Source of the DNA: Sporosarcina sp. FSL K6-3457
Lineage (GTDB): Bacteria; Bacillota; Bacilli; Bacillales_A; Planococcaceae
Assembly: GCF_038007285.1 (NCBI RefSeq)
Contig: NZ_JBBOWX010000001.1
Location: 2,931,501 to 2,995,500 of the forward strand
Reading direction: 5' to 3'
DNA: 64,000 bases
Shown piece by piece: positions 35,939-46,571 of this stretch. The notes beneath the pieces were generated by a model. It saw only the letters and a list, made by a program, of their open reading frames with translations, made no database searches and had not been told where the DNA came from. A program made the position numbers and the translations under genes. The first letter of the stretch is position 1. Every line of letters starts with the position of its first letter.

Positions 35939-36490
35939 TCAATCTTTTGATACCTTCATGTCATTCAACATGGCCGATAGTACTAAAAATCTTTCCTTAT
36001 CATTAGCATCTAGAGCTTCATCGACCCTTTTCATCAAAGCATCCACGGTTGCAGAAGCTACGCTCTCTTCAAGTAATTGCTGCGCAATTTTCCGATCACT
36101 TTCACTCACTTGCAAATACGTAGGTAGAAAAGGATTCTCTTCACGGACACTTGCATAGTGCGGGCAAGCGTGGCTGTTCGGAAAATTAAGTTGGATATAC
36201 ATCTTATCGTCTGGATGCAGTCTCAGATCATGAAAAGATTTCTCGGCATCGGCAGTCATCAAATTCCCTTTGTAAAAACGGAATGGAATGCTCTCCGACC
36301 CTGTTGTTGACATCACCATCGCCCGAGGACAATAATGTGCTTCATCTGTAAAGTGGACGTTATGCAGAAGGTGTTCATGGCTAAGAAGGTAATTCAAAAT
36401 CCACACACATTCACGGCGCTTCAATTTGTACTGCTTTAAGAACCATCGTACAAAATCCTTTTTAGCAGCAACAGGAATCATGGCCGTCAT
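35939..36490 (-). CDS. ypiB: YpiB family protein (UPF0302)
   Basis: 183 residues from ATG 36490; GAGGAGG lies 6 bases upstream and overlaps the ypiA stop, so the two are coupled. An N-terminal helical UPF0302 domain (VRWFLKQYKLKRRECVWILN) and an IDEAL-like C-terminal segment (VDEALDANDKERFLVLSAML). Function unknown; it accompanies ypiA and ypiF in Bacilli. Confidence 0.83.
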   Translation of the reverse strand: MTAMIPVAAKKDFVRWFLKQYKLKRRECVWILNYLLSHEHLLHNVHFTDEAHYCPRAMVMSTTGSESIPFRFYKGNLMTADAEKSFHDLRLHPDDKMYIQLNFPNSHACPHYASVREENPFLPTYLQVSESDRKIAQQLLEESVASATVDALMKRVDEALDANDKERFLVLSAMLNDMKVSKD

Positions 36491-36491
36491 G

Positions 36492-37757
36492 TCACACCTC
36501 CTCGTCATTTTGTGCTTCCAGATAGGCTCTCCAATACTCATTTTCAGGAATAAGTTTGACCAATTCCTTCACAATCACAAGGGATTCTTCACGCTTCCCT
36601 TCTTCTACTAGAAACTTAGCGAAGCTTTCCAAAAACTCATGATCATCTTTCATTCCAACATATGCCTTACCATAGGATACGTATGCATCGTCATATTGTT
36701 CCTCACGCTCATAGGCATAGGCTAGAAATGCATTCAGTAAAGGAATACCATCCCACTCTTCTTTCGTATCTGAAAGGAGCTCAAACAATTTAGTGTCCTC
36801 TTCCCTTTCATTATGCAGCGAGGCTAATGTGATTAGTGCTTCCATGTATTCAGGATCGAGGGCTAACGCTTCGTGTAAGTGCATTTCAGCCTCTTCAGGT
36901 AAGCCTAACTTTAAAGCTGATTTCCCTGCTGCTAACTGCAGTTCTTTATCAAACTCATCTCTCCGAATCCCATTCTTAAACATGTCATACGCTTTACGGT
37001 CATCCCCCATCACTGACAGGGACTGTCCTGCTAACATATAGGCCGAAAAATAATCTGGATCCATGTCAATCAAGTTAGTAAGATGAGTCACAGCTCTTTC
37101 CGCATTACCGATTTGGAAATAAGCAAATGCTGTCCCGAAAAGTGTATCCGGGATGACATGATCTTCTAGCATCTCTTCATAATAAGGAATCGCTTCCTCA
37201 TAAGCTGCCCCCGCACTATACGTTTCAGCGAGCCTAGACACAATACTAATACCGCCTATTTCGTCCGTTTCCTCATGCAAATCGAGGTATAAACGTACGG
37301 CCTCTCCGTACTTACCGGAATCGAGAAGCAGCTCTGCATACGCAAATCGGATAACCGGCTCATAAGGAACAAGCGCATGCGCTTCCTTAATCTTGGAAAG
37401 GGCTGCTTCTGCCATACCAGACATCTGATAATAATCGGCTAATGCGAGGAGTGCTTGCACATACTCCTCATCATCCGGGCCTATCTCTGTCAAAAGGAGA
37501 AGTGCTTCATCCTCCTCACCAAGTTCAAGCAACGTACCCGCCCGATCGATTTTAAGCTGCGCTTCGTCTGGTAAATGAATGAGCAATGTTTCATAAATAC
37601 GATCGGCTTCGCTCATGAATCCATATTCCGCGAGTAACCCAGCCACCTCATATAGCATATCGAAATCGGTTGACTCGTTTAACTGATCGATGAGACGACC
37701 AAGTGCCTCCACATCGCCTTCTTGAATATGTCTCTCAACTTGCTGTAACTGTCCCAT
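36492..37757 (-). CDS. ypiA: Tetratricopeptide repeat protein YpiA
   Basis: 421 residues of about ten TPR units running nearly the whole length, with repeated patterns such as AERAVTHLTNLIDMDPDYF and AEMHLHEALALDPEYMEAL. Soluble and highly acidic. TPR proteins act as scaffolds; no partner is visible. It lies between aroA and ypiB as in B. subtilis. Confidence 0.85.
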   Translation of the reverse strand: MGQLQQVERHIQEGDVEALGRLIDQLNESTDFDMLYEVAGLLAEYGFMSEADRIYETLLIHLPDEAQLKIDRAGTLLELGEEDEALLLLTEIGPDDEEYVQALLALADYYQMSGMAEAALSKIKEAHALVPYEPVIRFAYAELLLDSGKYGEAVRLYLDLHEETDEIGGISIVSRLAETYSAGAAYEEAIPYYEEMLEDHVIPDTLFGTAFAYFQIGNAERAVTHLTNLIDMDPDYFSAYMLAGQSLSVMGDDRKAYDMFKNGIRRDEFDKELQLAAGKSALKLGLPEEAEMHLHEALALDPEYMEALITLASLHNEREEDTKLFELLSDTKEEWDGIPLLNAFLAYAYEREEQYDDAYVSYGKAYVGMKDDHEFLESFAKFLVEEGKREESLVIVKELVKLIPENEYWRAYLEAQNDEEV

Positions 37758-37795
37758 ATTTTCACCTATTCCTTCACAATGTATACATTCATCTA

Positions 37796-39106
37796 TTATC
37801 CTTGAATATCTACGGGAAAGGCAAGTTTTTCGAGATCATTGAAAAAAGTCGGATAGGAAATATTGATGCATGAAGGATCTTCAATACTAATTGGGCCCGA
37901 TGCTACTAGTGCCGCAATTCCTGCCATCATGCCGATACGGTGATCACCATAAGAGGACAGTACGCCACCTGACAGCGCGGTCGGTCCATGAATAATCATG
38001 CCGTCTTCCGTCTCTTCGATTTGCGCACCTAACTTCTTCAGCTCCGTTGTGACTGCCGTAATTCTGTCGGTCTCCTTGACACGCAATTCGGCCGCATCCC
38101 TAATAACAGTCACACCTTGGGCTTGTGTGGCCAACAAAGCGATGATCGGCAATTCGTCAATCAGTCTTGGGATAAGCTCACCGCTAATTTCCGTAGCATG
38201 TAAGCCATTGTGCGAAATAGTAACCGTACCATACGGTTCACCAAGTCCATCCGACTGTTCAAGGATATCAATCTTGGCACCCATCGCCTCTAATACATCC
38301 AGTATGCCCGTCCTTGTTGGATTGAGACCCACATCCTTAAACGTCACAGAACTACCTTCGACCATTGCTGCCGCAGTCATGAAAAACGCCGCAGATGAAA
38401 TATCACCTGGCACGCGGACAGCCGTGCCACTTAGGACACTGCCACCTTTAACTGATACCTTGTTACCTTCCTTACGAATCGCTACCCCAAATTGCTCAAG
38501 CATCCGTTCTGTATGATCACGTGACACTGTTTGCTCACTAACAGATGTCTCGCCATCAGCCGCTAATCCTGCAAAGAGAATTGACGATTTTATTTGCGCA
38601 CTTGCGATAGGCATTTCGTAATCAATGGCAGTCAATGCGCCACCCTTAATTGTCAATGGCAACAGGTTACTGCTATCAGATTCGCCCTCAATTGATGCTC
38701 CCATCGACCTCAATGGTAATGCTACTCTATTCATCGGGCGTTTCGATAAGTATTCATCCCCCGTTAATACCGAAGTCACTCGCGAAGCTGCTAGTATACC
38801 AAGTATCAGACGTGCCGTCGTCCCGGAATTCCCCGCATACAGATTGTCAGCAGGTTGCTGCCATCCGTCCATCCCAGGGCTGTCCACCGTTACATCTGTA
38901 CCATTTCTTTCAATGGATACACCCAGCTGTCTAAAAATCTCAATGGTCCGCAGGCAATCCTCACCATCAAGGAAGCCTGAAATGGACGTTGTTCCTTTAG
39001 CAATAGAACCAAGCATAACAGCACGATGCGAAATCGACTTATCACCGGGTACTGTAATTTCACCATTCAATACTGGTTTTTCAAACGCTACTTTTTTTAT
39101 CTCCAC
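37796..39106 (-). CDS. aroA: 3-Phosphoshikimate 1-carboxyvinyltransferase (EPSP synthase)
   Basis: Sixth shikimate step, joining PEP to shikimate 3-phosphate. I start at GTG 39106 because GGGGGA lies 7 bases upstream; this gives 436 residues. PGDKSISHRAVMLGSIA and LYAGNSGTTARLILGIL are the two signature loops, and LRVKETDRITAVTTEL and SYGDHRIGMM the C-terminal ones. The protein is called AroE in B. subtilis. Last gene of the aroC-to-aroA operon. Confidence 0.95.
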   Translation of the reverse strand: MEIKKVAFEKPVLNGEITVPGDKSISHRAVMLGSIAKGTTSISGFLDGEDCLRTIEIFRQLGVSIERNGTDVTVDSPGMDGWQQPADNLYAGNSGTTARLILGILAASRVTSVLTGDEYLSKRPMNRVALPLRSMGASIEGESDSSNLLPLTIKGGALTAIDYEMPIASAQIKSSILFAGLAADGETSVSEQTVSRDHTERMLEQFGVAIRKEGNKVSVKGGSVLSGTAVRVPGDISSAAFFMTAAAMVEGSSVTFKDVGLNPTRTGILDVLEAMGAKIDILEQSDGLGEPYGTVTISHNGLHATEISGELIPRLIDELPIIALLATQAQGVTVIRDAAELRVKETDRITAVTTELKKLGAQIEETEDGMIIHGPTALSGGVLSSYGDHRIGMMAGIAALVASGPISIEDPSCINISYPTFFNDLEKLAFPVDIQG

Positions 39107-39119
39107 CAAAAAATCCCCC

Positions 39120-40220
39120 TTAAACAATTTGCATGCTGTAATCCATTGCTTTCGAAAGTGCGGATTTTGCACGCTCACGGTCCTCTGCACTTTGGAAGCT
39201 AATAACGAGAATACCAAAAACATCCGTACGTGTTTCAACAATGCGGATGTTCGTCAAGCTAATTCGTTCATCGGCTAATATCTTTGTGATTTCCGAAATA
39301 ATACCTGGATGGTCAGGAATATCGATATGTAAATCGAACGTTGTATAAAACGCGCCTTGCGATGTAATCGGCAAATCATCCCTGTATTTCTTTGCTTTCG
39401 CAAAATAATCATAGATTTCAGTTGGATCATTTGATGTGAGCATATCCCGAACATGGCCCATTTCTTCAAGCCAGCCATCCAGTTGCTTTAATAATTCCCC
39501 TCTATTCTGCGTCGTAATATCACGCCACATAATCGGATCTGCCGAAGCAATACGCGTTAAATCACGGAATCCACCTGCCGCCAATTTGTTGACGAATGGC
39601 TGCTCCTGTTGTTGCGCTGATAACCTTCCAACAAGGGAAGATGCGACCAAATGTGGAAAATGGCTAACAATGGCCGTCATCCGATCATGTTCTTCCGCAT
39701 CCAACACTACTACTTTCCCTTTTGTCGGCTCAAGCAATTGGCGAAGACATTCAACCTTGTTGCTGTCCGTTCGTGAATCTGGCGTGAGGACATAATATGC
39801 GTTTTCAAACAAATGCCCTTTCGCTGCGGTCACCCCACTTTTATGGGACCCCGCCATTGGATGGCCGCCAATGAACGTAATGCCACGTTCAAGCAACGCT
39901 TTCGCGGCTTCCATAATCGGACCTTTTGTACTCCCCGTATCTGTCATGATGACATCCTCTTTTACTGTCCACCCAACTGCTTGTTGCATCATCATCACCG
40001 TCGTATTGACCGGCGTGGCAAAAATGATGACATCAGCCTGTTCACATGCATTTTCAATAGATGTAGCAATCTTATCGATAATTCCTCTGCGGAAAGCTTG
40101 ATCTAACGTACTAAATGACCTATCATAGCCTGTTACCTGTAATTCAGGGTCTCGTTTTAGCGCAAGCCCAAGAGACCCCCCAATTAAGCCTAACCCAATA
40201 ATTGTAACATTCAGCTTCAT
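39120..40220 (-). CDS. tyrA: Prephenate dehydrogenase
   Basis: Converts prephenate to 4-hydroxyphenylpyruvate in tyrosine synthesis. 366 residues: NAD-binding GLGLIGGSLGLALKR at the N-terminus, GGHPMAGSHKSGV with the catalytic His, and a C-terminal ACT domain (about 293-366; DIPDHPGIISEITKILAD) likely used for tyrosine feedback. It overlaps the hisC stop by 4 bases. Confidence 0.94.
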   Translation of the reverse strand: MKLNVTIIGLGLIGGSLGLALKRDPELQVTGYDRSFSTLDQAFRRGIIDKIATSIENACEQADVIIFATPVNTTVMMMQQAVGWTVKEDVIMTDTGSTKGPIMEAAKALLERGITFIGGHPMAGSHKSGVTAAKGHLFENAYYVLTPDSRTDSNKVECLRQLLEPTKGKVVVLDAEEHDRMTAIVSHFPHLVASSLVGRLSAQQQEQPFVNKLAAGGFRDLTRIASADPIMWRDITTQNRGELLKQLDGWLEEMGHVRDMLTSNDPTEIYDYFAKAKKYRDDLPITSQGAFYTTFDLHIDIPDHPGIISEITKILADERISLTNIRIVETRTDVFGILVISFQSAEDRERAKSALSKAMDYSMQIV

Positions 40221-41317
40221 CCCACTGAACCTTCCACGACTAACAACGTATCAAATGCAGCGAAGAAATCACTGTTCTGCTGTTCTGTTCCAATCGTCAC
40301 ACGGACATAACCGGGTGTTCCTAGTGCATTACCACTTCTGATGATAAATCCTTGCTTCAATAATTGCTCCGCAGCTTGATCTGCATCTTCCGGTACTTCA
40401 ATTAGCACGAAATTCGTTTCAGAATCAAAAATATGCAGTTTATTAGCTACAGCATATTGCGTAAATCGCTCTCGTTGCTCATGATTCACCTGACGGCATT
40501 GATTGATAAACGCTTGATCTGCCAATGCTTGTTCAGCGACAGCAAGTCCCGTCGAGTTATTATTGAACGGGCTTCGCACTTTATTGAGATTAGTGATGAC
40601 CTCAGGCTGACCAATAGCATAGCCAACCCTAAATGATGCGAGTCCATAAGCTTTAGAAAATGTCCGGAGAATGATAATATTCGGAAACTTCTCAAGCCAT
40701 GTAACCGAGTCAACGTGATTATCCGCAGTGATATATTCAAAATATGCCTCGTCCAGTACAACAAGAATATGGTCAGGTACTTGTTCGAGGAATGCCAGTA
40801 ACTGATTGCTTGGAATCAGGTTACCTGTTGGGTTATTCGGATTACATACCCAAATGACAGATGTTTCGTCATCGATAGCACGGGCAAATCCCTCTAAATC
40901 ATGCTGCCCGTCTTTCAATGGCACTTGCCTGATCTCAGCACCTTCGATTTTTGCATTATGCGCATATTGCGGGAAGGTTGTTGTTGCCATAATCGTATTC
41001 GTTCCCTTGCCCAGAAGCGCCCTTGCAATAATCATGATGATTTCATCAGAACCATTGCCAAATAACAATGCGTCCTCACTGACACCATGCTTAGCCGCAA
41101 CCTTGCTGCGCAATAAACTTGCGTAACCATCCGGATAAATTTCATGCTGAATGGCATCCGTCGCGATAAATTCTTTGACAGATGGCGAGCAGCCATAGGG
41201 ATTTTCATTTGACGCAAGCTTAACAACTTCTTTCAGTCCATAGAGGCGCGTCACCTCTTCAATCGATCTGCCTGGTTTATAAGGGGTCATCCCTTCAAGT
41301 GCTGGTTTCCAGTTCAA
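40217..41317 (-). CDS. hisC: Histidinol-phosphate / aromatic aminotransferase
   Basis: PLP enzyme of 366 residues. Start TTG 41317 is set by a GGAGGG exactly 6 bases upstream. KLASNENPYG is the N-terminal signature, NPNNPTGNL and DEAYFEYI bind cofactor, and the PLP Lys lies in RTFSKAYGLASFRVGY. In B. subtilis HisC also transaminates the Tyr and Phe keto acids, which explains its position in an aromatic operon next to tyrA. The trp genes found before it in that species are missing. Confidence 0.93.
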   Translation of the reverse strand: MNWKPALEGMTPYKPGRSIEEVTRLYGLKEVVKLASNENPYGCSPSVKEFIATDAIQHEIYPDGYASLLRSKVAAKHGVSEDALLFGNGSDEIIMIIARALLGKGTNTIMATTTFPQYAHNAKIEGAEIRQVPLKDGQHDLEGFARAIDDETSVIWVCNPNNPTGNLIPSNQLLAFLEQVPDHILVVLDEAYFEYITADNHVDSVTWLEKFPNIIILRTFSKAYGLASFRVGYAIGQPEVITNLNKVRSPFNNNSTGLAVAEQALADQAFINQCRQVNHEQRERFTQYAVANKLHIFDSETNFVLIEVPEDADQAAEQLLKQGFIIRSGNALGTPGYVRVTIGTEQQNSDFFAAFDTLLVVEGSVG

Positions 41318-41354
41318 CTTAATCCCTCCGGTACACAATTTATTTTTATCTATT

Positions 41355-41720
41355 TTATTTTTGTAAGTCAGGTCGTAATTTTACCGCTTCATTTTGATAA
41401 ATATGTTGAATGAGTCGCTGCGGAATATCTGTATTCACATGCATAAGCGCTCTAATACAAAGCGGCATTGCCCCGGGCACGTCCATCTCATGTGTGCACA
41501 TAACAGGTACATATGTCCAGCCTCCAATCGTGCGGACCGCTTTTGCTGGAAAAGTAGATGTCACATCCTTCGTCGTAGAAATAAGAACGGAAATGATATC
41601 ATCCGGTGAAATTCTGTTAGCCTCTGCCATTTCAACAACAAGTGCTTCCGTTGCTGCCAAAACAGTCTTTTCGTCGTCTAGTTCGACAGTTGTTGCTCCT
41701 CGTAATCCTCTAACCATCAT
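41355..41720 (-). CDS. aroH: Chorismate mutase, AroH class
   Basis: Monofunctional trimeric chorismate mutase of 121 residues that makes prephenate. VRGLRGATTVELDDE with the active-site Arg near the N-terminus and CTHEMDVPGAMPLCIRAL are diagnostic of the AroH fold. The start overlaps the aroB stop by 4 bases. hisC starts 37 bases downstream, where B. subtilis has trpEDCFBA. Confidence 0.95.
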   Translation of the reverse strand: MMVRGLRGATTVELDDEKTVLAATEALVVEMAEANRISPDDIISVLISTTKDVTSTFPAKAVRTIGGWTYVPVMCTHEMDVPGAMPLCIRALMHVNTDIPQRLIQHIYQNEAVKLRPDLQK

Positions 41721-42823
41721 TGCGTCCCATTCCCTTCTACACGCCGCCTTAATTGCTCAAAGGCTTGCTCGCACTGCTCTTTTGATAGTTCTTTAACAAA
41801 TGGATTGCCTACTGTGTCCAGCAATACAAAATTCAACCGTCCAAAAGAAGCCTTTTTATCTTTTTCCATATAGTTCATAAATACTTCAAATGAATGGTCA
41901 TAAATTGGTTGGAATGTGTAGCCATGTTTATTAGCAAATGCAATGAATCGGCTTGTCAATTGTTCATCAACCGCTCCGTGTTCCTCACTCAAAAGAAGGC
42001 TGTACGCCATGCCAATCATCACAGATTCACCATGACTCAAGCCACCAAATCCACATGCAGCTTCCACTGCATGACCAAATGTATGACCAAAATTGAGATA
42101 TTTCCTTGTGGAATGTTCAAATTCATCTTCTGCTACAATTTTTGCCTTTACCTCAATGCCTTTTAACAGTTCAGAGGATAACCAATCGATTGCTGGTTGC
42201 GAGAAAGTGGGGTTGGACAGTAATTCGTCCGCCCACTCCCCATCCGATATTAAGGCGTGCTTCAATAACTCTGCCATACCCGACCGAATTTCTTTCGCCG
42301 GTAGGGTTGTGAAAAGAGATGTATCAAAGAGAACGCCTGACGGTTGATGGAAAGAGCCAACCATATTTTTCCCTTCCGGCATATTAATCGCCGTTTTTCC
42401 ACCCACCGCACTGTCATGAGACAAAATCGTTGTCGGACATTGAAGGAAACGAATACCCCGCATAAACGTCGCAGCGACAAATCCAGCTAAATCGCCGCAA
42501 GCACCGCCACCAAACGCAATGATTAGTGAATCGCGCGTAAACTTTTCATTCAACAAAAAGGACAAACAATCAACATAGACAGCCGGGCTTTTACAACTTT
42601 CCCCTGCTGGTACTGTTTTAACGACAATTTCACGATTGGTAAATGCTAATGCTTTTTGCAGGAGTGGTAAATGGATAGCCGCAACTTGTTCATCTGCTAG
42701 GATTGCGATTCGATCCGTACGCTCAAAAAGTTCTGCATAATCAGTGGCAAACAGCTGATACGTATGTTGACCGATATGAACATCGTAATCATGATTTTTA
42801 ATATTGACCGTCAGTTTCCCCAT
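41717..42823 (-). CDS. aroB: 3-Dehydroquinate synthase
   Basis: Second shikimate step, NAD- and metal-dependent, 368 residues. FGGGACGDLAGFVAATFMRG and the metal ligands in LNFGHTFGHAVE and the upstream Glu region are intact. RBS AAAGGAG. It sits between aroC and aroH. Confidence 0.95.
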   Translation of the reverse strand: MGKLTVNIKNHDYDVHIGQHTYQLFATDYAELFERTDRIAILADEQVAAIHLPLLQKALAFTNREIVVKTVPAGESCKSPAVYVDCLSFLLNEKFTRDSLIIAFGGGACGDLAGFVAATFMRGIRFLQCPTTILSHDSAVGGKTAINMPEGKNMVGSFHQPSGVLFDTSLFTTLPAKEIRSGMAELLKHALISDGEWADELLSNPTFSQPAIDWLSSELLKGIEVKAKIVAEDEFEHSTRKYLNFGHTFGHAVEAACGFGGLSHGESVMIGMAYSLLLSEEHGAVDEQLTSRFIAFANKHGYTFQPIYDHSFEVFMNYMEKDKKASFGRLNFVLLDTVGNPFVKELSKEQCEQAFEQLRRRVEGNGTQ

Positions 42824-42825
42824 GT

Positions 42826-44007
42826 TTAAAACTCCTTTACGTAGCGTCTGTATTCGGCAATCTCCTTTTTCAGCCCGTCCATCGTATCTGAGCGGAACTC
42901 CTCCATGATGGCTTTAGCCATCTCAGTTGCGATGACATGCTCTGCCACAACAGAAGCTGCTGGCACTGCACAAGGATCTGAACGCTCAATCGTCGCCACA
43001 AACGCCTCTTTTGTATCGATATCGACACTTTCTAGCGGCTTGTAAAGCGTAGGAATTGGCTTCATAACACCTCTGACAACAATCGGCATACCCGTTGTCA
43101 TCCCCCCCTCAAGACCCCCCAAACGATTGGACTTGCGAGTATAGCCCTGCTCTTCACTCCAAGCGATTTCGTCATGCACCTGACTGCCAGGCATTTTCGC
43201 CATATCAAACCCTAGCCCAATTTCAACACCTTTAAATGCATTGATGCTCATCATCGCTCCAGCCAGCTTACCATCCATTTTACGATCAAATTGAACGTAG
43301 CTGCCGATACCTGGAGGACATCCTTCAATAACCACTTCTACAACGCCGCCCACTGTATCTCCACGGCCTTTTGCGTCATCGATGGCCTGAACCATCTGTT
43401 TGGATGCTTCAGGGTCTGCGCAATAGACAGGGTCATTCTCAATGATGTCACGTAACTCTTGCGTCCCTTTTCCTGCATATGTATCTGGATTTGTTGTAAA
43501 CCCGCCAATGTCTGTTACATGGGCAACCGTTTCAATATCCAATTCACGCAGAAACTGCTTAGCTACTGCACCAATTGCTACACGCATCGTCGTCTCACGA
43601 GCAGATGATCGTTCAAGCACATTGCGTAAATCGCGATGGCCGTATTTCATGCCCCCGACAAGATCCGCATGCCCCGGTCTTGGTCTTGTAATCTGTCTCT
43701 TTACATCTTCCGGTTTAACGTCCTCTGGCAATGGTTCAACACCCATAATGGATGTCCAATGCTTCCAGTCATCATTGACTACTGTCAACGTCACTGGTGA
43801 ACCAAGCGTCTTCCCATGACGAACACCTGACGAAATAATGACCTGATCTTTTTCGATTTGCATTCGTCTACCACGGCCATGTCCTCCTTGCCGTCTTGCC
43901 AGTTCTCCATTAATCATTTCAGCCGTCAATTCCATTTGGGCAGGTAGCCCTTCAATAATTGCCGTCAATTGTGGTCCATGTGATTCTCCTGCTGTAAAAT
44001 ACCTCAT
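42826..44007 (-). CDS. aroC: Chorismate synthase
   Basis: Last common aromatic step: reduced-FMN-dependent loss of phosphate from EPSP. 393 residues from ATG 44007 behind [35 protein letters not shown] and [16 protein letters not shown] are family signatures. Called AroF in B. subtilis. First gene of the operon; a weak TAGTCA-17-TAAAGT pair and a small palindrome ACTTTACTCTGGTAAAGT lie in the leader. Confidence 0.95.
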   Translation of the reverse strand: MRYFTAGESHGPQLTAIIEGLPAQMELTAEMINGELARRQGGHGRGRRMQIEKDQVIISSGVRHGKTLGSPVTLTVVNDDWKHWTSIMGVEPLPEDVKPEDVKRQITRPRPGHADLVGGMKYGHRDLRNVLERSSARETTMRVAIGAVAKQFLRELDIETVAHVTDIGGFTTNPDTYAGKGTQELRDIIENDPVYCADPEASKQMVQAIDDAKGRGDTVGGVVEVVIEGCPPGIGSYVQFDRKMDGKLAGAMMSINAFKGVEIGLGFDMAKMPGSQVHDEIAWSEEQGYTRKSNRLGGLEGGMTTGMPIVVRGVMKPIPTLYKPLESVDIDTKEAFVATIERSDPCAVPAASVVAEHVIATEMAKAIMEEFRSDTMDGLKKEIAEYRRYVKEF

Positions 44008-44080
44008 TTCATTTCCCCCTCCAATTATCTGTTTCATAGCACTTTACCAGAGTAAAGTCCGTTTGACTATATGTTTATAT

Positions 44081-44112
44081 GAAAAATATCCGGAAAGTTC
44101 CCGGATATTAAT
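44081..44112 (-). terminator. cheR terminator
   Basis: AATATCCGG and CCGGATATT pair around a 7-base loop. On the minus strand it is followed by TTTTTC. Confidence 0.85.
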
Positions 44113-44137
44113 CAATTACACCTGCTGATTCAAGTTA
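44109..44137. repeat. R1/H1 deletion remnant
   Basis: AATCAATTACACC (R1 left end) is joined directly to TGCTGATTCAAGTTA, which is identical to one H1 arm at 49802-49816. Confidence 0.5.
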
Positions 44138-44140
44138 TTC

Positions 44141-44926
<786 letters not shown>

Positions 44927-44972
44927 TCATATGTTCTTTTCATTATAGCTGATTACAGGCGATTACGGAATA

Positions 44973-45006
44973 ACAAAAACAGCCGAGCACGAATGCAAGG
45001 CTGTTT
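44973..45006 (-). terminator. ndk terminator
   Basis: AACAGCC and GGCTGTT pair. On the minus strand a TTTTTGTT run follows. Confidence 0.78.
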
Positions 45007-45009
45007 TCC

Positions 45010-45032
45010 ATCAATTACGCCTCGCGTAATTT
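45010..45032 (+). repeat. R1 repeat, left hairpin only
   Basis: ATCAATTACGCC-TC-GCGTAATTT matches the first module of R1. It lies between the ndk stop and its terminator. Confidence 0.5.
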
Positions 45033-45041
45033 AAAAATAAA

Positions 45042-45488
45042 TTAGTTAATCCAGTTATTCAATGTTTTATCGTAAGAGACAAGCTCTTCTTCCTTGAAGA
45101 AAAGACCGATTTCACGAACTGCTGATTCTGGTGCATCAGAACCATGGATAATGTTTTTACCGACAGTAACTGCAAAATCACCACGGATTGTTCCTGGTGC
45201 AGATTCTTTCGGGTTCGTTGCGCCCGTCATTAGACGACCAACAGAAATTACGTTTTCACCTTCCCACACCATTGCAAATACAGGACCTGAAGTTATGAAA
45301 TCAACAAGCTCTCCGAAAAATGGACGTTCTTTATGCTCAGCGTAATGTTGTGCAGCAAGTTCTGGTGTAATTTGCATAAGCTTCGCACCTACAAGTTTAA
45401 ATCCTTTGCTTTCAAAACGGCCTACAATTTCACCGATTAGATTACGTTGTACGCCGTCAGGCTTAACCATTAAAAATGTTCTTTCCAT
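45042..45488 (-). CDS. ndk: Nucleoside diphosphate kinase
   Basis: Balances nucleoside triphosphate pools by phosphate transfer through a histidine. 148 residues from ATG 45488 (RBS AAGGAG). [19 protein letters not shown] is the N-terminal signature; the active-site His is in [12 protein letters not shown]. It lies between hepT and cheR. Confidence 0.96.
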   Translation of the reverse strand: MERTFLMVKPDGVQRNLIGEIVGRFESKGFKLVGAKLMQITPELAAQHYAEHKERPFFGELVDFITSGPVFAMVWEGENVISVGRLMTGATNPKESAPGTIRGDFAVTVGKNIIHGSDAPESAVREIGLFFKEEELVSYDKTLNNWIN

Positions 45489-45572
45489 GTATAAACACTC
45501 CTTCTCGTATGTATCCGGATTTCTCCTTGTCGATCGTACCATTTGATGTGAAATCTTTCAACAGTTAGCGTA

Positions 45573-46547
45573 TCAGTATTTACGTTTCCCAATAAACTCA
45601 GCGATTTGCACAAATGCTCTTTTCGCATCACCTTTGGGCAAGGTATTTAATTCATTGAGTGCTTTCTGTAAATACAAATCACTCACTTGTTGCGCTTGTT
45701 CAATGGCACCTGTTCCCCGAATATAAGCTAGCATTTCATCTCGCTCACATTCCGTTAAAGTCCCGTCAAATGACCGCTCCATATACGGTCGAAATACTGG
45801 ATCATCTTTTATGTATAAAATAGGCAATGTCAAATGGCCGTTCAGCAAATCACTACCCGCTGGTTTTCCAAGTTGTTTATCCGTTGATGTAATGTCTAAA
45901 ATGTCATCCACAATTTGGAAGGCCATTCCCGCATAATAACCGAAGCGACGCATTTTTCCTACAACTACAGGATCTGCTTCCGAAACAAGAGCGCCTAATT
46001 CACAGCTGGATGATAGGAGCAATGCAGTCTTCCGTTTAATGCGACGCAAATAATCGCGGATTGTCTGATCCGTCTTTCGCTGATGATCAATCTGGATGAT
46101 TTCACCCTTACAAATCTCAAGCATCGTTTCTGCCAGTAACACGTGAACTGCCGGCAGTTTGATTTCACCGAGAGATGTCAGTGCTCGTGAAAAGATAAAA
46201 TCTCCCGTATACATCGCAATCCGGTTATCCCAACGTGCCTTAACCGTCTCAAAGCCCCTGCGCATATCTGAATCATCAATGACATCATCATGGACAAGTG
46301 AGGCCATATGGACAAGCTCAAGAGATACGGCGACCTTTGCCACGTCCTCCAAGGAATAGGTGCCGAACTTGGACGCAAGGATCACAAAAATAGGCCGTAT
46401 TCTCTTTCCACCAGCACGAAGTAGATGTAGCGATGCCTGCTGAATGATTGGGGAAGATGAATTGACGGATCGTTCAAGTTCCTTTTCTATATAAGCGATA
46501 TCCTTTCGAAAATCGGCATAAAGTGTCATTAACTTCAATTTCTCCAA
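45573..46547 (-). CDS. hepT: Heptaprenyl diphosphate synthase component 2
   Basis: Catalytic subunit making the C35 side chain of menaquinone-7. 324 residues; first aspartate-rich motif DDVIDDSDMRRG, second FQIVDDILDIT, and GGKRIRP at the IPP site. Start TTG 46547 with GGGGAAGG 8 bases upstream. It works as a heterodimer with HepS, encoded two genes upstream with menG between. Confidence 0.94.
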   Translation of the reverse strand: MEKLKLMTLYADFRKDIAYIEKELERSVNSSSPIIQQASLHLLRAGGKRIRPIFVILASKFGTYSLEDVAKVAVSLELVHMASLVHDDVIDDSDMRRGFETVKARWDNRIAMYTGDFIFSRALTSLGEIKLPAVHVLLAETMLEICKGEIIQIDHQRKTDQTIRDYLRRIKRKTALLLSSSCELGALVSEADPVVVGKMRRFGYYAGMAFQIVDDILDITSTDKQLGKPAGSDLLNGHLTLPILYIKDDPVFRPYMERSFDGTLTECERDEMLAYIRGTGAIEQAQQVSDLYLQKALNELNTLPKGDAKRAFVQIAEFIGKRKY

Positions 46548-46571
46548 AACGATTACCTTCCCCTGCGGTCT

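Noticed and set aside
38625..39278. A 217-codon plus-strand frame opposite aroA
   Set aside because: aroA on the minus strand has all its family motifs and an RBS; the plus-strand frame has no recognisable domain and is a shadow.
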